A DNA stretch of 64,000 bases from Gammaproteobacteria bacterium (GCA_026708185.1 JAPOVK010000040.1:1-64000), one strand, 5' to 3'. Counted from the first letter of the stretch, positions 36,459 through 46,162 are shown. The notes: generated from the letters alone by a model not told the origin. Made by a program: numbers and translations.

Positions 36459-36472
36459 ATTGTGTATACAAT
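36459..36472. promoter_or_regulatory. Palindromic operator candidate
   Basis: ATTGT, GTAT, ACAAT: 5-bp inverted arms in an AT-rich patch 31 bp upstream of the helix-turn-helix gene. Autoregulation is plausible; the evidence is only symmetry and position. Confidence 0.3.
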
Positions 36473-36480
36473 TCACGAAC

Positions 36481-37065
36481 GTGTCAACTGTTCTCAACCT
36501 CAAATCGGACATAACGCGCACGACGCTTGTCGAGAATCTGCGCAAGATTCCAGAAGGGGGTACATGGCTGGACCGTCTGGTTCCGTGGGAACGTCTGGAG
36601 AAACGGATCGAGCCGTTCTATCCGAAGCTAGGACGAGGCCGCCGGCCGTACCCGCTGCGGACGATGCTGCGCGTGCACTGCCGTGCAGTTGTTCTACAAC
36701 CTGAGCGACCCGGGCATGGAGGACCTGCTCTACGAGGTGGAGTCGGTCCGCCGGTTCGCGGGTCTGCGCCTGACCGGTCCGCGGCCGGACGAGACGACGA
36801 TCCTGAAGTTCCGCCACCTGCTGGAGCGCCACGGTCTGGGCGAGGGCCTGTTCGCGGAGATCAACGCGCACCTGGCTTCGCTGGGCTACGGGGTGCGCAA
36901 GGGGCGATCGTGGACGCGAGCATCGTCGACGCGCCGAGTTCGACGAAGAACGCGAAGGGCGGGCGGGATCCGGAGATGCACCAGACGAGGAAGGGCAACC
37001 AGTGGTACTTCGGGATGAAGGCGCACATCGGGGTGGACGCGGAGACGGGCCTGGCGCACAGCCTT
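36481..37065 (+). mobile_element. IS5-family transposase remnant
   Basis: The reading runs in three frames: WLDRLVPWERLEKRIEPFYP and LRTMLRVHC, then QLFYNLSDPGMEDLLYEVES with LPDETTILKFRHLLE-like sequence, then GAIVDASIVDAPSSTKNAKG, HQTRKGNQWYFGMKAHIGVD. One extra base near 36683 and one missing base near 36894 break it, and the sequence ends after GLAHSL, so the C-terminal half with the last catalytic residues is gone. It is dead and marks the left part of the island. Confidence 0.85.
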
Positions 37066-37130
37066 GGACGCCTCCTTCGCTGGCACTGTCGGTACCCGCC
37101 GGAAGCGGGCGCCGATCTGTCCCGCGCCAG

Positions 37131-37592
37131 CTAGGGCGTCTCGCCGCGCGCCTCGAGACCCAGCTGCGCGGCCATTGCTGCGGGCGGCATGTGGCCGTGG
37201 ATCAGCCGCCCGGATTCCGTGACCGAGGTCGGCGTGCCTTCGACGCCGACTTGCCGGCCCAGTTCGAACTGTGCCGCCACCGGGTCGTCGCAGGACGATG
37301 CCGGGATCTCCTCGTCGCGCTTCAGCGCCGTGAGCGCCGCGCCGGGCTCCGCCGCGCACCAGGCCGACGCCATGCGCTCGGCAGCCGCCGAGTCGGGACC
37401 GGCGCGTGCGTATGCGAGGTAGCGGACCTCGATCCCGAGCGCGTTCAGCGCCGGAACGTCGGCGTGGAAGTCCCGGCAGTACGGGCAGCCGACGTCCGTG
37501 AACACGTGCAGCACGCTCCGCCGCGCTCCCGTCGCGGGGAACACGATGGCGTCCGCCGGGTCGAGCGCGCCGAGCAGTTCCCGCCGGCTGCG
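37131..37592 (-). pseudogene. DsbC-like thiol-disulfide isomerase, N-terminally truncated
   Basis: About 153 codons of a DsbC-type thioredoxin domain. VFTDVGCPYCRDFH carries the CPYC active site and GTPTSVTESGRLIHG the cis-proline loop. The upstream part that normally holds the signal and dimerisation domain is absent: homology begins at about 37592 (RRELLGALDP) right where a truncated ABC-2/peptidase gene ends in another frame. It belongs to the same paralogue family as the genes at 48291 and 49814. Without signal or start it is probably not functional. Confidence 0.75.
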
Positions 37593-37595
37593 CGA

Positions 37596-39462
37596 AGACC
37601 TGGCCGCCCTCCTGCCGCGCGGACGCGTACCGCGGGGCCGCGCTCGCGAAGTCGAAGCGGGCGGTGGGGAAGCCGTGTTCGCGGACCATGACGACGCCTA
37701 GCGCCGCCAACGCGGAGTCCATGCGCCGACCGCCGCCGAACGCCCGCAGGCCCGCGGGAACTTCGACCACGCTCAGCCCGCCGTACGGATAGGGCAGGCC
37801 CCTATCGGCCGCGGACGCGAACCGCCACGCAAGGTCGTCGCGCAACAACGCCGCCGCGTCCTCGAAGAACCGCGCGTTGCGCATGTGCCGCCGATGCAGG
37901 AGCAGCTCGACATCCACTCCCGCCACCGACGTCGACCGGCGCTCGAAACGGTTCGAGGCGAGGACGGCAACCGCGGCCACCGGCGCATGCGGCCGGAAAC
38001 CGAAGCGGCTCCCGCCGCCGGGCGCGGGCGACTCCGTCCGACGCCCGGGGCCTGCCGCCACCCAGCCCGGCGGCAGGTCCACGTCCAACGAGAGTTCGTA
38101 CAAGTCCGCACGGGCGTCGAACCCCGGTCCCGCCGCCGGAAGCCACCCGACGCCCGGCAGCAGCGCGACGTAGTCGTCCTCGGAGACCGACGCTTGCGTG
38201 CCCAGCGCGTGCAGCAGGCCGTCGGCGAGGCCCATCGATGACGGATCAAGCGCCTCGTCGAGATAGGCGAACCGCGGGTCGGGGACGCCGGTCGCCAGCA
38301 GCGACACCTCCAGCGCCTCTCCCGCTCCCAGCGACCGCGCCAGCCGGACGTCGAGCAGGCCGTCCTCGTGGCGGTGCTCCAGCGCCTCCGCATCGGCGCG
38401 GACGTGCGCGACCGTCATGCCCGGATTGAGGCGGAACGCCAAGGCGTCCCGCCTCGCCTCGGTGCGCACGTGGAGCGTCGCCGCGACGCGGAGGTCGCGT
38501 CCCGGGTCGATGGCGACCTGGGCCGCCACCCGCTCGATGTCGAAGCCCGGTCCGGGCCGCTCCCGATGGGCCGCGATCCACGCAGCACGCTCGCCCCGCT
38601 CCTGCACCGCCTGGGCCAGCGGCACCAACAGGACGGCGGCGCCCAGCGACCCGAGGACGACTGCCGCCGCGACCCGCGCCGCGCCACGGTCGTCGCGGCG
38701 CGCCCGGTGGGCGAGCGCTGCGGCCGCAAGGCACAGCGCGCCGCCGGCCAGCAGCAGCAGCGCGAGCTGCTGCGCCACGGCGTCGAGGTCCGCGAACTCC
38801 GGCAGCACGTCCGATGCGATCGCCCCGAAACGCGGCAGCAACGAGACCGCAGGCAGCAGCCATGCCGGCAGCGCGAACAGCGCCCAGGCCTGCAACCCCA
38901 GCAGGACGAACGCGGCGGCTGCTGCTGCCCAGGCGCAACCGAGCGCTGCGCGCAGCAGGACGATCAGCGCCGTCCACGCCACGAGCGCCACCGGCGCATC
39001 GAGGAGAAGGAATGCCGCCAGCGACCACGGTTCCACGACATCGCCGGCCCAGAATCCGGTCGCCGTCGCGGCGCCGCCGACGACGAGGGTCGCGAGCGCC
39101 AGTAGCGCCGGCGCTAGCCATGCCGCGAATGCCAGCGCCACGGTCCGGCCGGCGGCCAACGAAAGATTGGACGGCGGGCGCGAGGCGGCGACGGCGGCGA
39201 TGCTTTCGCCGCGGTCCTTCGCCACCGCGAGCAGCACCAGGCCCGCCATCGCAGCCAACAGCGTCAGGCCGCCGAAGCCGTGGACCAGGAAACGCGGCGA
39301 GACGGAACCCGCGGTGGCCCCGTACCCCGAGCGGACACCGTGGGCCGCAGCGTAGTAGAGGTAGGGCGCGAGACCCGCCGCGACCGCAACGACGACCCAT
39401 GTCTGCACCGCGCGCCGCAGCGAGCGGAACTCCGCGGCGGCGACGGCGAACGTCCGCTTCAT
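37596..39462 (-). pseudogene. ABC-2 permease/M1-peptidase-like fusion, 3' truncated
   Basis: About 620 codons of an otherwise well-formed protein. Six or more hydrophobic helices (residues 20-260) are followed by a beta-rich soluble region (from LRVAATLHVRTEARRDALAF) that resembles the start of an M1 aminopeptidase attached to ABC-2 permeases. Coding character ends at GFPTARFDFA followed by APRYASARQEGGQVFA, before any HExxH zinc motif, and the frame runs into the DsbC fragment out of frame. The gene has lost its catalytic half through a deletion or recombination joint near 37595. Confidence 0.65.
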
Positions 39463-39709
39463 AGCCTCGGCGACAACTCCGCCCGTCGCCGCGCACGGCC
39501 CGAAGCGAAGACGACGCCGGTCCTACGCCTACCGGCCGACACCCTTGCGGAACCAACCATGCCGCCGAGCCGGCCCGCGCAACCGCGCGGGACCGGCATG
39601 CCAACGGCCAGGCCGACGCCCCTCAGCAGGTGCCGTTGCGCAAGCGGGCCGGTGCCCAAGCGTGCCAGTCCCCGCCGCGGGCCGTCGACGCCCGCCGACG
39701 GTCCGCCTT

Positions 39710-40042
39710 CTACAGACACTCACCGCCCGCGTTCGGGTCGCCGAGGTCTTTCGGCATGCACGGACACTCGGTGCTCGAAGCCCCGCAAGGCGAGCTGCTG
39801 CTGCACCAGGCATATAAGCGGCAGCTGCGCCCGGCGGGAGAAGGGTTGAAATACGCTGCCAGCACCTGCCCGCTTCGGCGCTCGGCCGACATCGCGATAC
39901 GCTCGTCCGACTGACTTTCCCGGGCTTCCTCTTCCGCAGTCCCGGCGCCGGCCATATAGCGGTCCGTCTCCGAGTCCGCGTGGGCGGACATGACGCCGAA
40001 AGTCAGAAGGACGGCGGCGATCAGCTTCATGGAATCGTTCAT
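39710..40042 (-). CDS. Secreted six-cysteine (knottin-like) peptide precursor, copy A
   Basis: A 110-aa precursor. Signal peptide (MKLIAAVLLTFGVMSAHA, cleavage before DSETD) is followed by about 50 charged propeptide residues without Cys, then a C-terminal core with all six cysteines: C-x5-C-x5-C-x6-C-x1-C-x13-C, ending CL. A strong AAGGAG ribosome site lies 8 nt before the ATG. The Cys pattern matches two other precursors in this window (47047 and 51706) and resembles the inhibitor cystine-knot spacing. A perfect ATGCCACGTGGCAT lies 174 bp upstream. Downstream on the same strand are the truncated permease and the DsbC fragment. Function is unknown; a bacteriocin, toxin or protease inhibitor is possible. 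Confidence 0.7.
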   Translation of the reverse strand: MNDSMKLIAAVLLTFGVMSAHADSETDRYMAGAGTAEEEARESQSDERIAMSAERRSGQVLAAYFNPSPAGRSCRLYAWCSSSSPCGASSTECPCMPKDLGDPNAGGECL

Positions 40043-41089
40043 GGTGTTGTCTCCTTTGCAAGTCACACGTTCGCTCCGCGCCCGGGCGCCGATCGGCACC
40101 CCACCACGGAGATGCCTGCGACCGTAATTCGAGACCGCGGCGCGTCAACCAACTTCCCGACCGCTCGTCGCACGACGCGCCCGGGGCCCTTCCATCGTCC
40201 ATGCCGGACCCGCGCATGCCACGTGGCATACCGCGCTTGCCGCTCCCGAATCCCGCCGCCTTCCGCATCGCGAATCGGGAGGACCACATCGACATAGATG
40301 TTCGGCCAGCCGGGCGAACCGCCACGGTCCCGCCATGGACACGTCTCTCGACGTCACGCCGCGCGCTCGGCGAAGTCCTACGCGGCGAAAGCCCTGCCGT
40401 CGCAAGGCGGGGCGGTCTGATCCACCGCGCCCTTGGCGCGAAGCCCGAACCCGTGCCACGGCCAGCATGGTCAACGCGGCCTTGCGGAGGGGCGGTGTCG
40501 ACAACGAACTGTCCCCCGGCAAAGAGGCACTTCCGACCGCCTCGAACAGCGCCTCGACCGCGCGCTCGCCGCCGCTGGCTTCGAGATGCCCGCAGCCGCG
40601 GACTCGCGACTCGTCCTGCGACAAGACCGGCCATGCGCGATTCCGGGTCACGCCCCGACGCTGGTAAGGCCCCCGGCAAACCCGGACGCCGCGCCGCGTA
40701 CGATCCTGTCCGCCAATCTCCGGATCCCCGGCCCGGACGCCGCCGCAGCCACTCCCGCACCTTGCTTGAAAGTGGCCCCTGTCCACAGTATTTCCACCGA
40801 GATCTCCGCCCAAAACCGCGCCCAGTGCTTGACGTCCCGCTCGGCGGCAGGGTGCTCCGGCTCGACAACGGCACGGGCCTCGTTCGCGACGTCCGCCTCC
40901 GTACTCCGCCAGCCCGTCCAAAAGACGACCGGACGTTCCTCGTTCGCGACCGGGTGGTCAACGGGGTCCGGATCGAATAGGCTGGTCTGCGTAGTGCGTG
41001 TCGTGCGCATTGCACCTCCGGCGGATCGGCTTCGTCTTGTATCGCTCGCAACGACAAGCGTAGCCGAAACGCCGGTTCGAAGCACCCTT
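40043..41089. other. Gene-poor stretch with palindrome and transposase debris
   Basis: No intact gene is supported. It holds the promoter region of peptide copy A, one ATGCCACGTGGCAT palindrome at 40216, and toward its right end a leftward transposase-like N-terminus (MRTTRTTQTSLFDPDP, from about 41010) that loses family resemblance after some 25 codons. Long open frames on both strands reflect high GC and lack recognisable domains. Confidence 0.5.
40216..40229. repeat. ATGCCACGTGGCAT palindrome, copy 1
   Basis: A perfect 14-bp palindrome 174 bp upstream of peptide precursor copy A (minus strand). The flanking sequence on the minus strand (GGCAAGCGCGGT before it) is similar to copy 2. Four more exact copies occur within 18 kb. 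Confidence 0.75.
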
Positions 41090-41149
41090 TCAGGCTACTT
41101 TCGACTGCAATTTCAGACGGTTAAGGATTTTCGGACGAGAACTAGCTAA
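41090..41149 (-). repeat. Insertion-sequence end, copy 2
   Basis: A 60-bp block, 54 of 60 identical to 1-60. The transposase-like N-terminus lies 80 bp to the left and reads away from it, so this is the right end of a degenerated element. Its outer edge abuts a coding sequence that lacks a proper start (41176), suggesting the element truncated that gene. Confidence 0.7.
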
Positions 41150-41175
41150 GCTACGGCTAAGGCTTCGCCCTGCTA

Positions 41176-41922
41176 TTGTTGGCGATCGTGTTGATCTTCC
41201 TGGTGCCACCCTCGATTTCCGGCACGGCCAAGCCGGAGTCGATCACAGCATACGTCGCAATGACCGCAGTGCTGATCAGCGGCACGTTCCTCTTCATGAC
41301 CTTCCGAGTGGATCGAAACGCCACAAACGAGGCGCGTACGACAGTACTTGCAGCCGTTGAGGGGGCAACGCGCGATGCCATCGATGCAGCAAGGTCGCAA
41401 GCCGAGAATACTGCTCACACGGCGGTCCAAAACCGACTAAGCGAAATCGTGAGTCGTGTGTTGCTAAGTAATCTTGAGACGCTTCGCAACGAGGTTAGCC
41501 AAGCCGTTGGGGGTCTCTTGCCCACCTTGGTGGACAACTCTGCAACTGAATATATGGACCAACACCTCGGCGAGGAGATCCGGGACGCACTGCAAAGCGA
41601 AGACGGTCTAGCGCATGTGGCGACCGCAGTCCGCGACGCCGTCGCCGAGCGGCTGGCAGAAGCGGTGCGTTCCCAGCTCCCTAGCCAACTTGACGGATCA
41701 CTGCCCCCGCTCGTGGATGCTAGGCTTCCAGACGCTGTCGCGGAGCGTTTGACCGACGAAGCGGTTCGACAGATTGTCGAATCAGCGTTGGATGAACTCA
41801 AGCAGGAAGTCAGCCGTCTGGTCGACGACACACTCCCAAGGCTGGTCGGGGAGCAACTCCCAAGGGAGGTGGAGGAGTATCTCTCGACTCACCGGCCAGC
41901 GCTCTGGCGGAGGCGTTCTTGA
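41176..41922 (+). CDS. Two-helix membrane protein with long amphipathic tail, 5' truncated
   Basis: About 248 aa. Two hydrophobic segments (LAIVLIFLVPPSIS and VAMTAVLISGTFLFMTF) are followed by about 190 residues of heptad-like repeats rich in Leu, Val, Asp and Glu (RLSEIVSRVLLSNLETLRNEV, AERLAEAVRSQLPSQL), a long rod. No ATG exists: an in-frame TAA sits at 41158 just inside the insertion-sequence boundary, so either a TTG starts it or the true N-terminus was removed. Its stop overlaps the next start (TGATG). Function unknown; the pair looks like a membrane rod plus an OmpA-like anchor. Confidence 0.6.
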   Translation: MLAIVLIFLVPPSISGTAKPESITAYVAMTAVLISGTFLFMTFRVDRNATNEARTTVLAAVEGATRDAIDAARSQAENTAHTAVQNRLSEIVSRVLLSNLETLRNEVSQAVGGLLPTLVDNSATEYMDQHLGEEIRDALQSEDGLAHVATAVRDAVAERLAEAVRSQLPSQLDGSLPPLVDARLPDAVAERLTDEAVRQIVESALDELKQEVSRLVDDTLPRLVGEQLPREVEEYLSTHRPALWRRRS

Positions 41923-42671
41923 TGGGGCCATCCGAAGGCAGGCTACGAATCTGTTGTCTCGCGGTCGTTGCCATCGCGCTCGTTTTCTCGATGACCTTGA
42001 TGTACGACGCCAACCGTCGGCCCCATCCGTATGGCCCTCGAACCAACGCTGCACTTGTCTTGGCTATGGCCGATGCCACTCGCGCCATGGACGAACTGTC
42101 TTACATCATCGCCGATGCCGACCGGTTCAAAGAAATCGCGGAGGAACTTGCCCTCCTACGGAAGGAACTGGGGAGCGTGAAGCTGCGGGACGCGTTGGTC
42201 TATCCACTGATGTTCAGGAGAGTGCGCGGTAGCTATGCTGACAGGAGGATCGAAGACCTTCCCGGAGTGAGGCTGACCAAGGGACATCATGATCGACTCG
42301 AGTCCCTCATGGGTGAACTGGCAGAACACTGTGGGACATATCGCATGCCGATGACCCTTGAGGTCTTGGGCTATTCCAGCGAGGTGCCGTTTCTGAACGA
42401 GGCTGCTGCAGAATCGAATCAGCTGAACTTGAGCGCGGCCAATCTTCGGGCGAGGAACGTCGCCATGAAGTTGAAGAGCCTAGTGGAGGAGATTGGGCTC
42501 GAGTGCGAGGTGTCAGTGCGGCGTTGTGTTTGGCCGGCATACGACTCATTTGGTCGTCCAGACTTCCTCGATTCGCACGAGTTTCGATGGCAATTGAGAG
42601 AAGCCGTTGCCCGTACAGTATTTGTGCGGGTCGCAGACGATGGACAGTGTTACGCCTTGACTGGCCAGTAG
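41922..42671 (+). CDS. Membrane-anchored protein with OmpA-like C-terminal domain
   Basis: A 249-aa protein. One N-terminal hydrophobic helix (LAVVAIALVFSMTLMYDA) places the rest in the periplasm; a helical region follows. The C-terminal part (LEVLGYSSEVPFLNEAA, then NLSAANLRARNVAMKLKSLV) has the layout of an OmpA/MotB peptidoglycan-binding domain. It is coupled to the upstream rod-like membrane protein by TGATG. The pair sits beside a SIR2-HerA unit, so a membrane defence role is conceivable but unproven. Confidence 0.55.
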   Translation: MGPSEGRLRICCLAVVAIALVFSMTLMYDANRRPHPYGPRTNAALVLAMADATRAMDELSYIIADADRFKEIAEELALLRKELGSVKLRDALVYPLMFRRVRGSYADRRIEDLPGVRLTKGHHDRLESLMGELAEHCGTYRMPMTLEVLGYSSEVPFLNEAAAESNQLNLSAANLRARNVAMKLKSLVEEIGLECEVSVRRCVWPAYDSFGRPDFLDSHEFRWQLREAVARTVFVRVADDGQCYALTGQ

Positions 42672-43034
42672 GTGGCTTCCGCCCTTTTTCGGAACCCTTG
42701 ACCGGGTCCAGAATCTTCTCGCAAGCGTCGCAAGGTCTGCTCAGCCACTCCGCCGATGCCGAGTGCGGCGTTGAATTGAAGGGTGTCGTTTGACATGGAA
42801 AGATCCGAGTCGATAGGCTCGCGCGGTTCCACCAAAGGACATTCCATCCCAATGCCGGATTCTCAACAGCGTACGGACGCACGAGGAGCTAGGCGATGCC
42901 TTCGTAAGAAACAACCTCAGGATGATGGTTTGCAATGGCGGACGAGGATGCCAGGCCTAGCGTTCAATGAGCCAGTGCCATCCCATCCCTCGACACGAGG
43001 TTGCAGCTCGTTCCCGACCATCACGCGGAGCATG
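42672..43034. other. Stretch without a supported gene
   Basis: Between the OmpA-like gene and the end of the convergent SIR2-HerA-KTSC operon. I see no conserved reading frame, repeat or clear terminator; short open frames on both strands lack domain character. Confidence 0.4.
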
Positions 43035-43256
43035 TCAGCCGCCCCACCGTCCTTTGGGTTTGTGGTCAAGAACTCGGTGAATGTACGAGCCCCTAGACTG
43101 TCCCGGAGCCGTGAACTCGGCCCAAACCGCCGCCGAGCACGCTCCATACCACCACTCGACGCCGCCCGGGAACCTCACGTAGATTCGCTCTGCTTCCGCA
43201 TCGTATGCCTCCGCCACGATACGACTAGAGCCCGTCACGGGTTTCCACTCAATCAT
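43035..43256 (-). CDS. KTSC domain protein
   Basis: A 73-aa protein that is almost entirely a KTSC domain: SSRIVAEAYDAEAERIYVRF, EWWYGACSAAVW, then SRGSYIHRVLDHK at the place of the usual Ser-Gly-x-Tyr-Phe-Asn segment. This small fold is suspected to bind nucleic acid. The ATG at 43256 overlaps the HerA stop by 8 nt (ATGATTGA), making it the third, coupled gene after SIR2 and HerA. Confidence 0.7.
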   Translation of the reverse strand: MIEWKPVTGSSRIVAEAYDAEAERIYVRFPGGVEWWYGACSAAVWAEFTAPGQSRGSYIHRVLDHKPKGRWGG

Positions 43257-44999
43257 CAGTCGCTTCTCCAAATGTGCCACGCCATGCGGCCAACGCAGAG
43301 CTGACGTCCGGCTTGCTAGGTTTCTTGCGCCACGCTGTCAAAGACGGGTCCGCCGCGCCCGGCTGCGGGTTCGGCAGGTCGAGCATCACGCGAGCGGGCA
43401 AGACCACCGACTCTCCACTTACGAGCGCCTCCCCGGTCCGAAGACTCGGCAGAATCGTGGCCAAGCCGGAAATCATGTCCGGGAGCGCAGCCCTGATCGT
43501 GCCTTGGTCCTCGGCGTTCGAGAGCCTCAACGCGAGAATCGTCCCGCACTGAGCCAAGGCCGTGTCCGGCAGTTCTGACGGGCGTTGCGTCACCAGCAGA
43601 AGCCCCACTCCGTACTTTCGCCCTCCCTAGCAATGCGGTTGGCCGAGCTGCGCGCCAAGGCGCTGGCGTCGACTCCTAGATACCTGTGCGCCTCCTCAAG
43701 GACGATGAGCACAGGCCTCGGCCGACCGATACCGTCATCGTCCTTTTCGGTTCGAAGGGCGACTTCGAACACTAGGTTCAGCACAACCCCGACGGCCAAG
43801 TCCGCGGCGACGTTCGGCACGCCGCTGAAGTTCAGCACGGAAACGGGCCTAGCGCCGCCGAGCCAATCCTGGACGAGTCCCACCAGCGGATCATCTCCTT
43901 CCGGACAACCCTCCGGCCCCCTGAAGAACCGAAGCCGTGGATCTAGCAGGCCGCGACGCAGTTGGTCGGGTGCCGTTCCGTGCATCCCGTGATAGGGGCC
44001 TTTGTTCGGCGGTGTGCTGCCAGCACCATATGGCCTGTATCGTGTCGACCGGAGTTCCTCCGGCGAACCTTCGTCCTCGATGCAAGGGGTGCCCGACTCA
44101 ATGGTCTCGTGGTTTTCCCGATCCAACTGATGCCACACCTTTCGCAGGTCGAAAGGCACGGGCGTATCCACGGTTACCGCAGCTTCGCCCACATCAAGCC
44201 AGGTTGCTTCGGTGACGAATTGGCGCCGGGCTGCCGTTACCAACTCCGTGTAGCGTTGATGGAACGTGTTGCCGGCCGTAACCCCGAACACCTGCAAGAT
44301 CTCGTTCGCCGACAGCGCCCAAAACGGTACGCGCAATCCACTCTCGCCAGGAGCCAAGACGCTCTTGACGCTCGCCACATCCGCGAGAGCCTGACCATAT
44401 TCGCCGTGGGAGTCGATAACGACAATGTTCGCTGCCTGCCACCCGCCCCTTACAAACCCCTGTAGTAGCGAAGAAACAGCACTCGTTTTCCCCGAACCGG
44501 TAGACCCCACAACGGCACTGTGTCGAACGACGAACCGGGATGCGTCGATGCACAAGGGCACGTTTTCCGCCGCAGCCAAGCACCCGAGGCGGAGATGTTC
44601 GGTGTCCGACCCCGGGAAGATCGCGGTCAGTTGCTCTGGCGTCGCGAAATGCACTGGATCGTCCAGCCCCGGAAACGAGCCTACGCCTCGCTGGAAACGA
44701 CCACTACCGCAGTCAATCTCCCCAAGCAGTTGCACCTGCAGCCACCGTTGATCCCTTTGAACAGTGTCACTCGGCTCCATTCGCCCCGCAAGCTCTGCGA
44801 TGCCGACCAGTTCCACCGTCGCGATCAGGTCCACGAGCCCCTGCGGGATGCGTACCAGTGAACCGACCTGTCCAACGCGATGAATCTCTCCCCGGTAGAT
44901 GGGCGTGATCCCCGCTAGATCCTCGTTAAGGGCAACGGTCACTGTCGCTCCGAGCACATGCTGCACCCTCCCAATGATCGTCGGATCGGTAGACTTCAT
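43249..44999 (-). pseudogene. herA: HerA-like ATPase of a SIR2-HerA pair, frameshifted
   Basis: Two frames join at about 43622, where one base appears missing. The first 460 codons hold a HAS-barrel-like N-terminus (GRVQHVLGATVTVAL), Walker A VVGSTGSGKTSAV and Walker B VLIVLEEAHRYL. The second frame continues YGVGLLLVTQRPSELPDTAL (sensor/arginine-finger region) to the C-terminus ending GEATDD. HerA forms hexamers that partner SIR2 NADases in phage defence. The ATG overlaps the SIR2 stop (ATGA). Everything but the frame is conserved, so this is a recent inactivation or a one-base sequence error. Confidence 0.8.
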
Positions 45000-46162
45000 G
45001 CTGGTTCCATGCCATCAGACGTATCGGCTCCGGTTGCCCCGCCCGTGACACCCAACGGCGTACTCCCATGGCCATAGTCGCGCGCGGGACTTCTTGCGAG
45101 ATATCCGGCCAATTCGTTGAAGTCACAGAGCTTGAATCCGTCCGCGTCCCACATGAACGGTGTTTCCTCTCCCGGAGCCTGCCACTTTCCCCTTATCCCA
45201 CCGAGTATCGCCTCTCGTTGAGTCACTACCTGCAGGTTCGGTGACACAGACGCCCGTTCGGCCAACCTGTCTGGAATCTCGCTGAAACAGAACGCCACGT
45301 ATTCCGAACGCTCTCGCCGGAGAGCCGAGTCGAAGAGCATCTCATTGAGGTGATCGTCGCCAAACGAGTAGCCGCTGATCAACACGAGAGTTTCGGGCTC
45401 ATTCAGGGATCGCCTCAACCTGTCTTGGAGGACGACGAACGGTATCCGCCGAGACTCCTCGTACTTGGCGTCTGAAGGGTAGATGGCTGCCACGAGGCCC
45501 TCCGGCACCGGGCTCCCGATCCTGACTAGCTCGTCGTCATCATTCCATTTCCAGTTCAGCGACCCATGTAGCTTCCACAGCCGGATGAGAAACGGGGGCA
45601 TGGTCTCACGATCCGCACCTGGCGCGGCTTCGACGAGTTCCGTCTGGAAGCGGGCCTCAATGTTCCCGACGAAGCCGTCAAAATAGGTCGCCCGAGCCTG
45701 TTCGAGAGCGGTTTCAAGGAGCAGGTCGTAGTTGACCGTAAAGAGCTCCAAGGGCATGGAGTAGTTGGCGCGAGCAGCCCAGGCGGCAAGGCACCTGGCA
45801 CCCGACGGAGCGACCCCGCCGATCTGCAATGCGTTGACGATTGCCCGGCACACCAACCCGTCCAAGTCTTTCGCTGCCGAGGCGGTCAAGCCATCTACCG
45901 TGTCGTCGCCTTCAACCAACGCAGCAATCCGTCGAAGTCTGCTCAAGGCTTGCTCGAGCGTGCGATCCTTTAGGACACGTTCCAGCGCCTCGCGGCGATG
46001 ATCGCAGAGCCCCTGCACCACCTCCGTCTGCAAGCCCGTCACGTCCGGCAGTCCACAGGCCTTCCCAACGCCGGCACCGAGCAGCATGCACACATGTCGG
46101 GATCGAGAAGACAGCTTCGCACCTAGCGAAGCCACGAACTGCCCTAGATCATGTTCTTGCAT
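44996..46162 (-). CDS. SIR2-family protein (defence-type NADase)
   Basis: A 388-aa protein. The NAD-binding SIR2 motifs are present: LLGAGVGKACGLPDVTGL (residues 28-45), LFTVNYDLLLETALE (the Asn/Asp pair), LWKLHGSLNWKW (His) and LVLISGYSFGDDHLNEML. The start at 46162 has GGAG 8 nt upstream. In SIR2-HerA systems this subunit degrades NAD+ on infection to stop phage. It is the first gene of a three-gene coupled unit with HerA and KTSC. Confidence 0.85.
   Translation of the reverse strand: MQEHDLGQFVASLGAKLSSRSRHVCMLLGAGVGKACGLPDVTGLQTEVVQGLCDHRREALERVLKDRTLEQALSRLRRIAALVEGDDTVDGLTASAAKDLDGLVCRAIVNALQIGGVAPSGARCLAAWAARANYSMPLELFTVNYDLLLETALEQARATYFDGFVGNIEARFQTELVEAAPGADRETMPPFLIRLWKLHGSLNWKWNDDDELVRIGSPVPEGLVAAIYPSDAKYEESRRIPFVVLQDRLRRSLNEPETLVLISGYSFGDDHLNEMLFDSALRRERSEYVAFCFSEIPDRLAERASVSPNLQVVTQREAILGGIRGKWQAPGEETPFMWDADGFKLCDFNELAGYLARSPARDYGHGSTPLGVTGGATGADTSDGMEPA

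Noticed and set aside
36091-37134. An intact fusion of a regulator and a transposase on the plus strand.
   Set aside because: The first part is antisense to the helix-turn-helix gene and the transposase part is frameshifted and truncated.
39720-41057. A 445-codon minus-strand frame spanning the palindrome and peptide A.
   Set aside because: It runs through peptide A in a different frame and is made of Arg-rich, domain-less sequence; the peptide frame has a signal and a strong ribosome site.
41176-42671. A Zorya-like ZorA/ZorB pair.
   Set aside because: The first protein has no MotA-type helix arrangement and no Zorya helicase or nuclease genes follow; only the OmpA-like end is similar.
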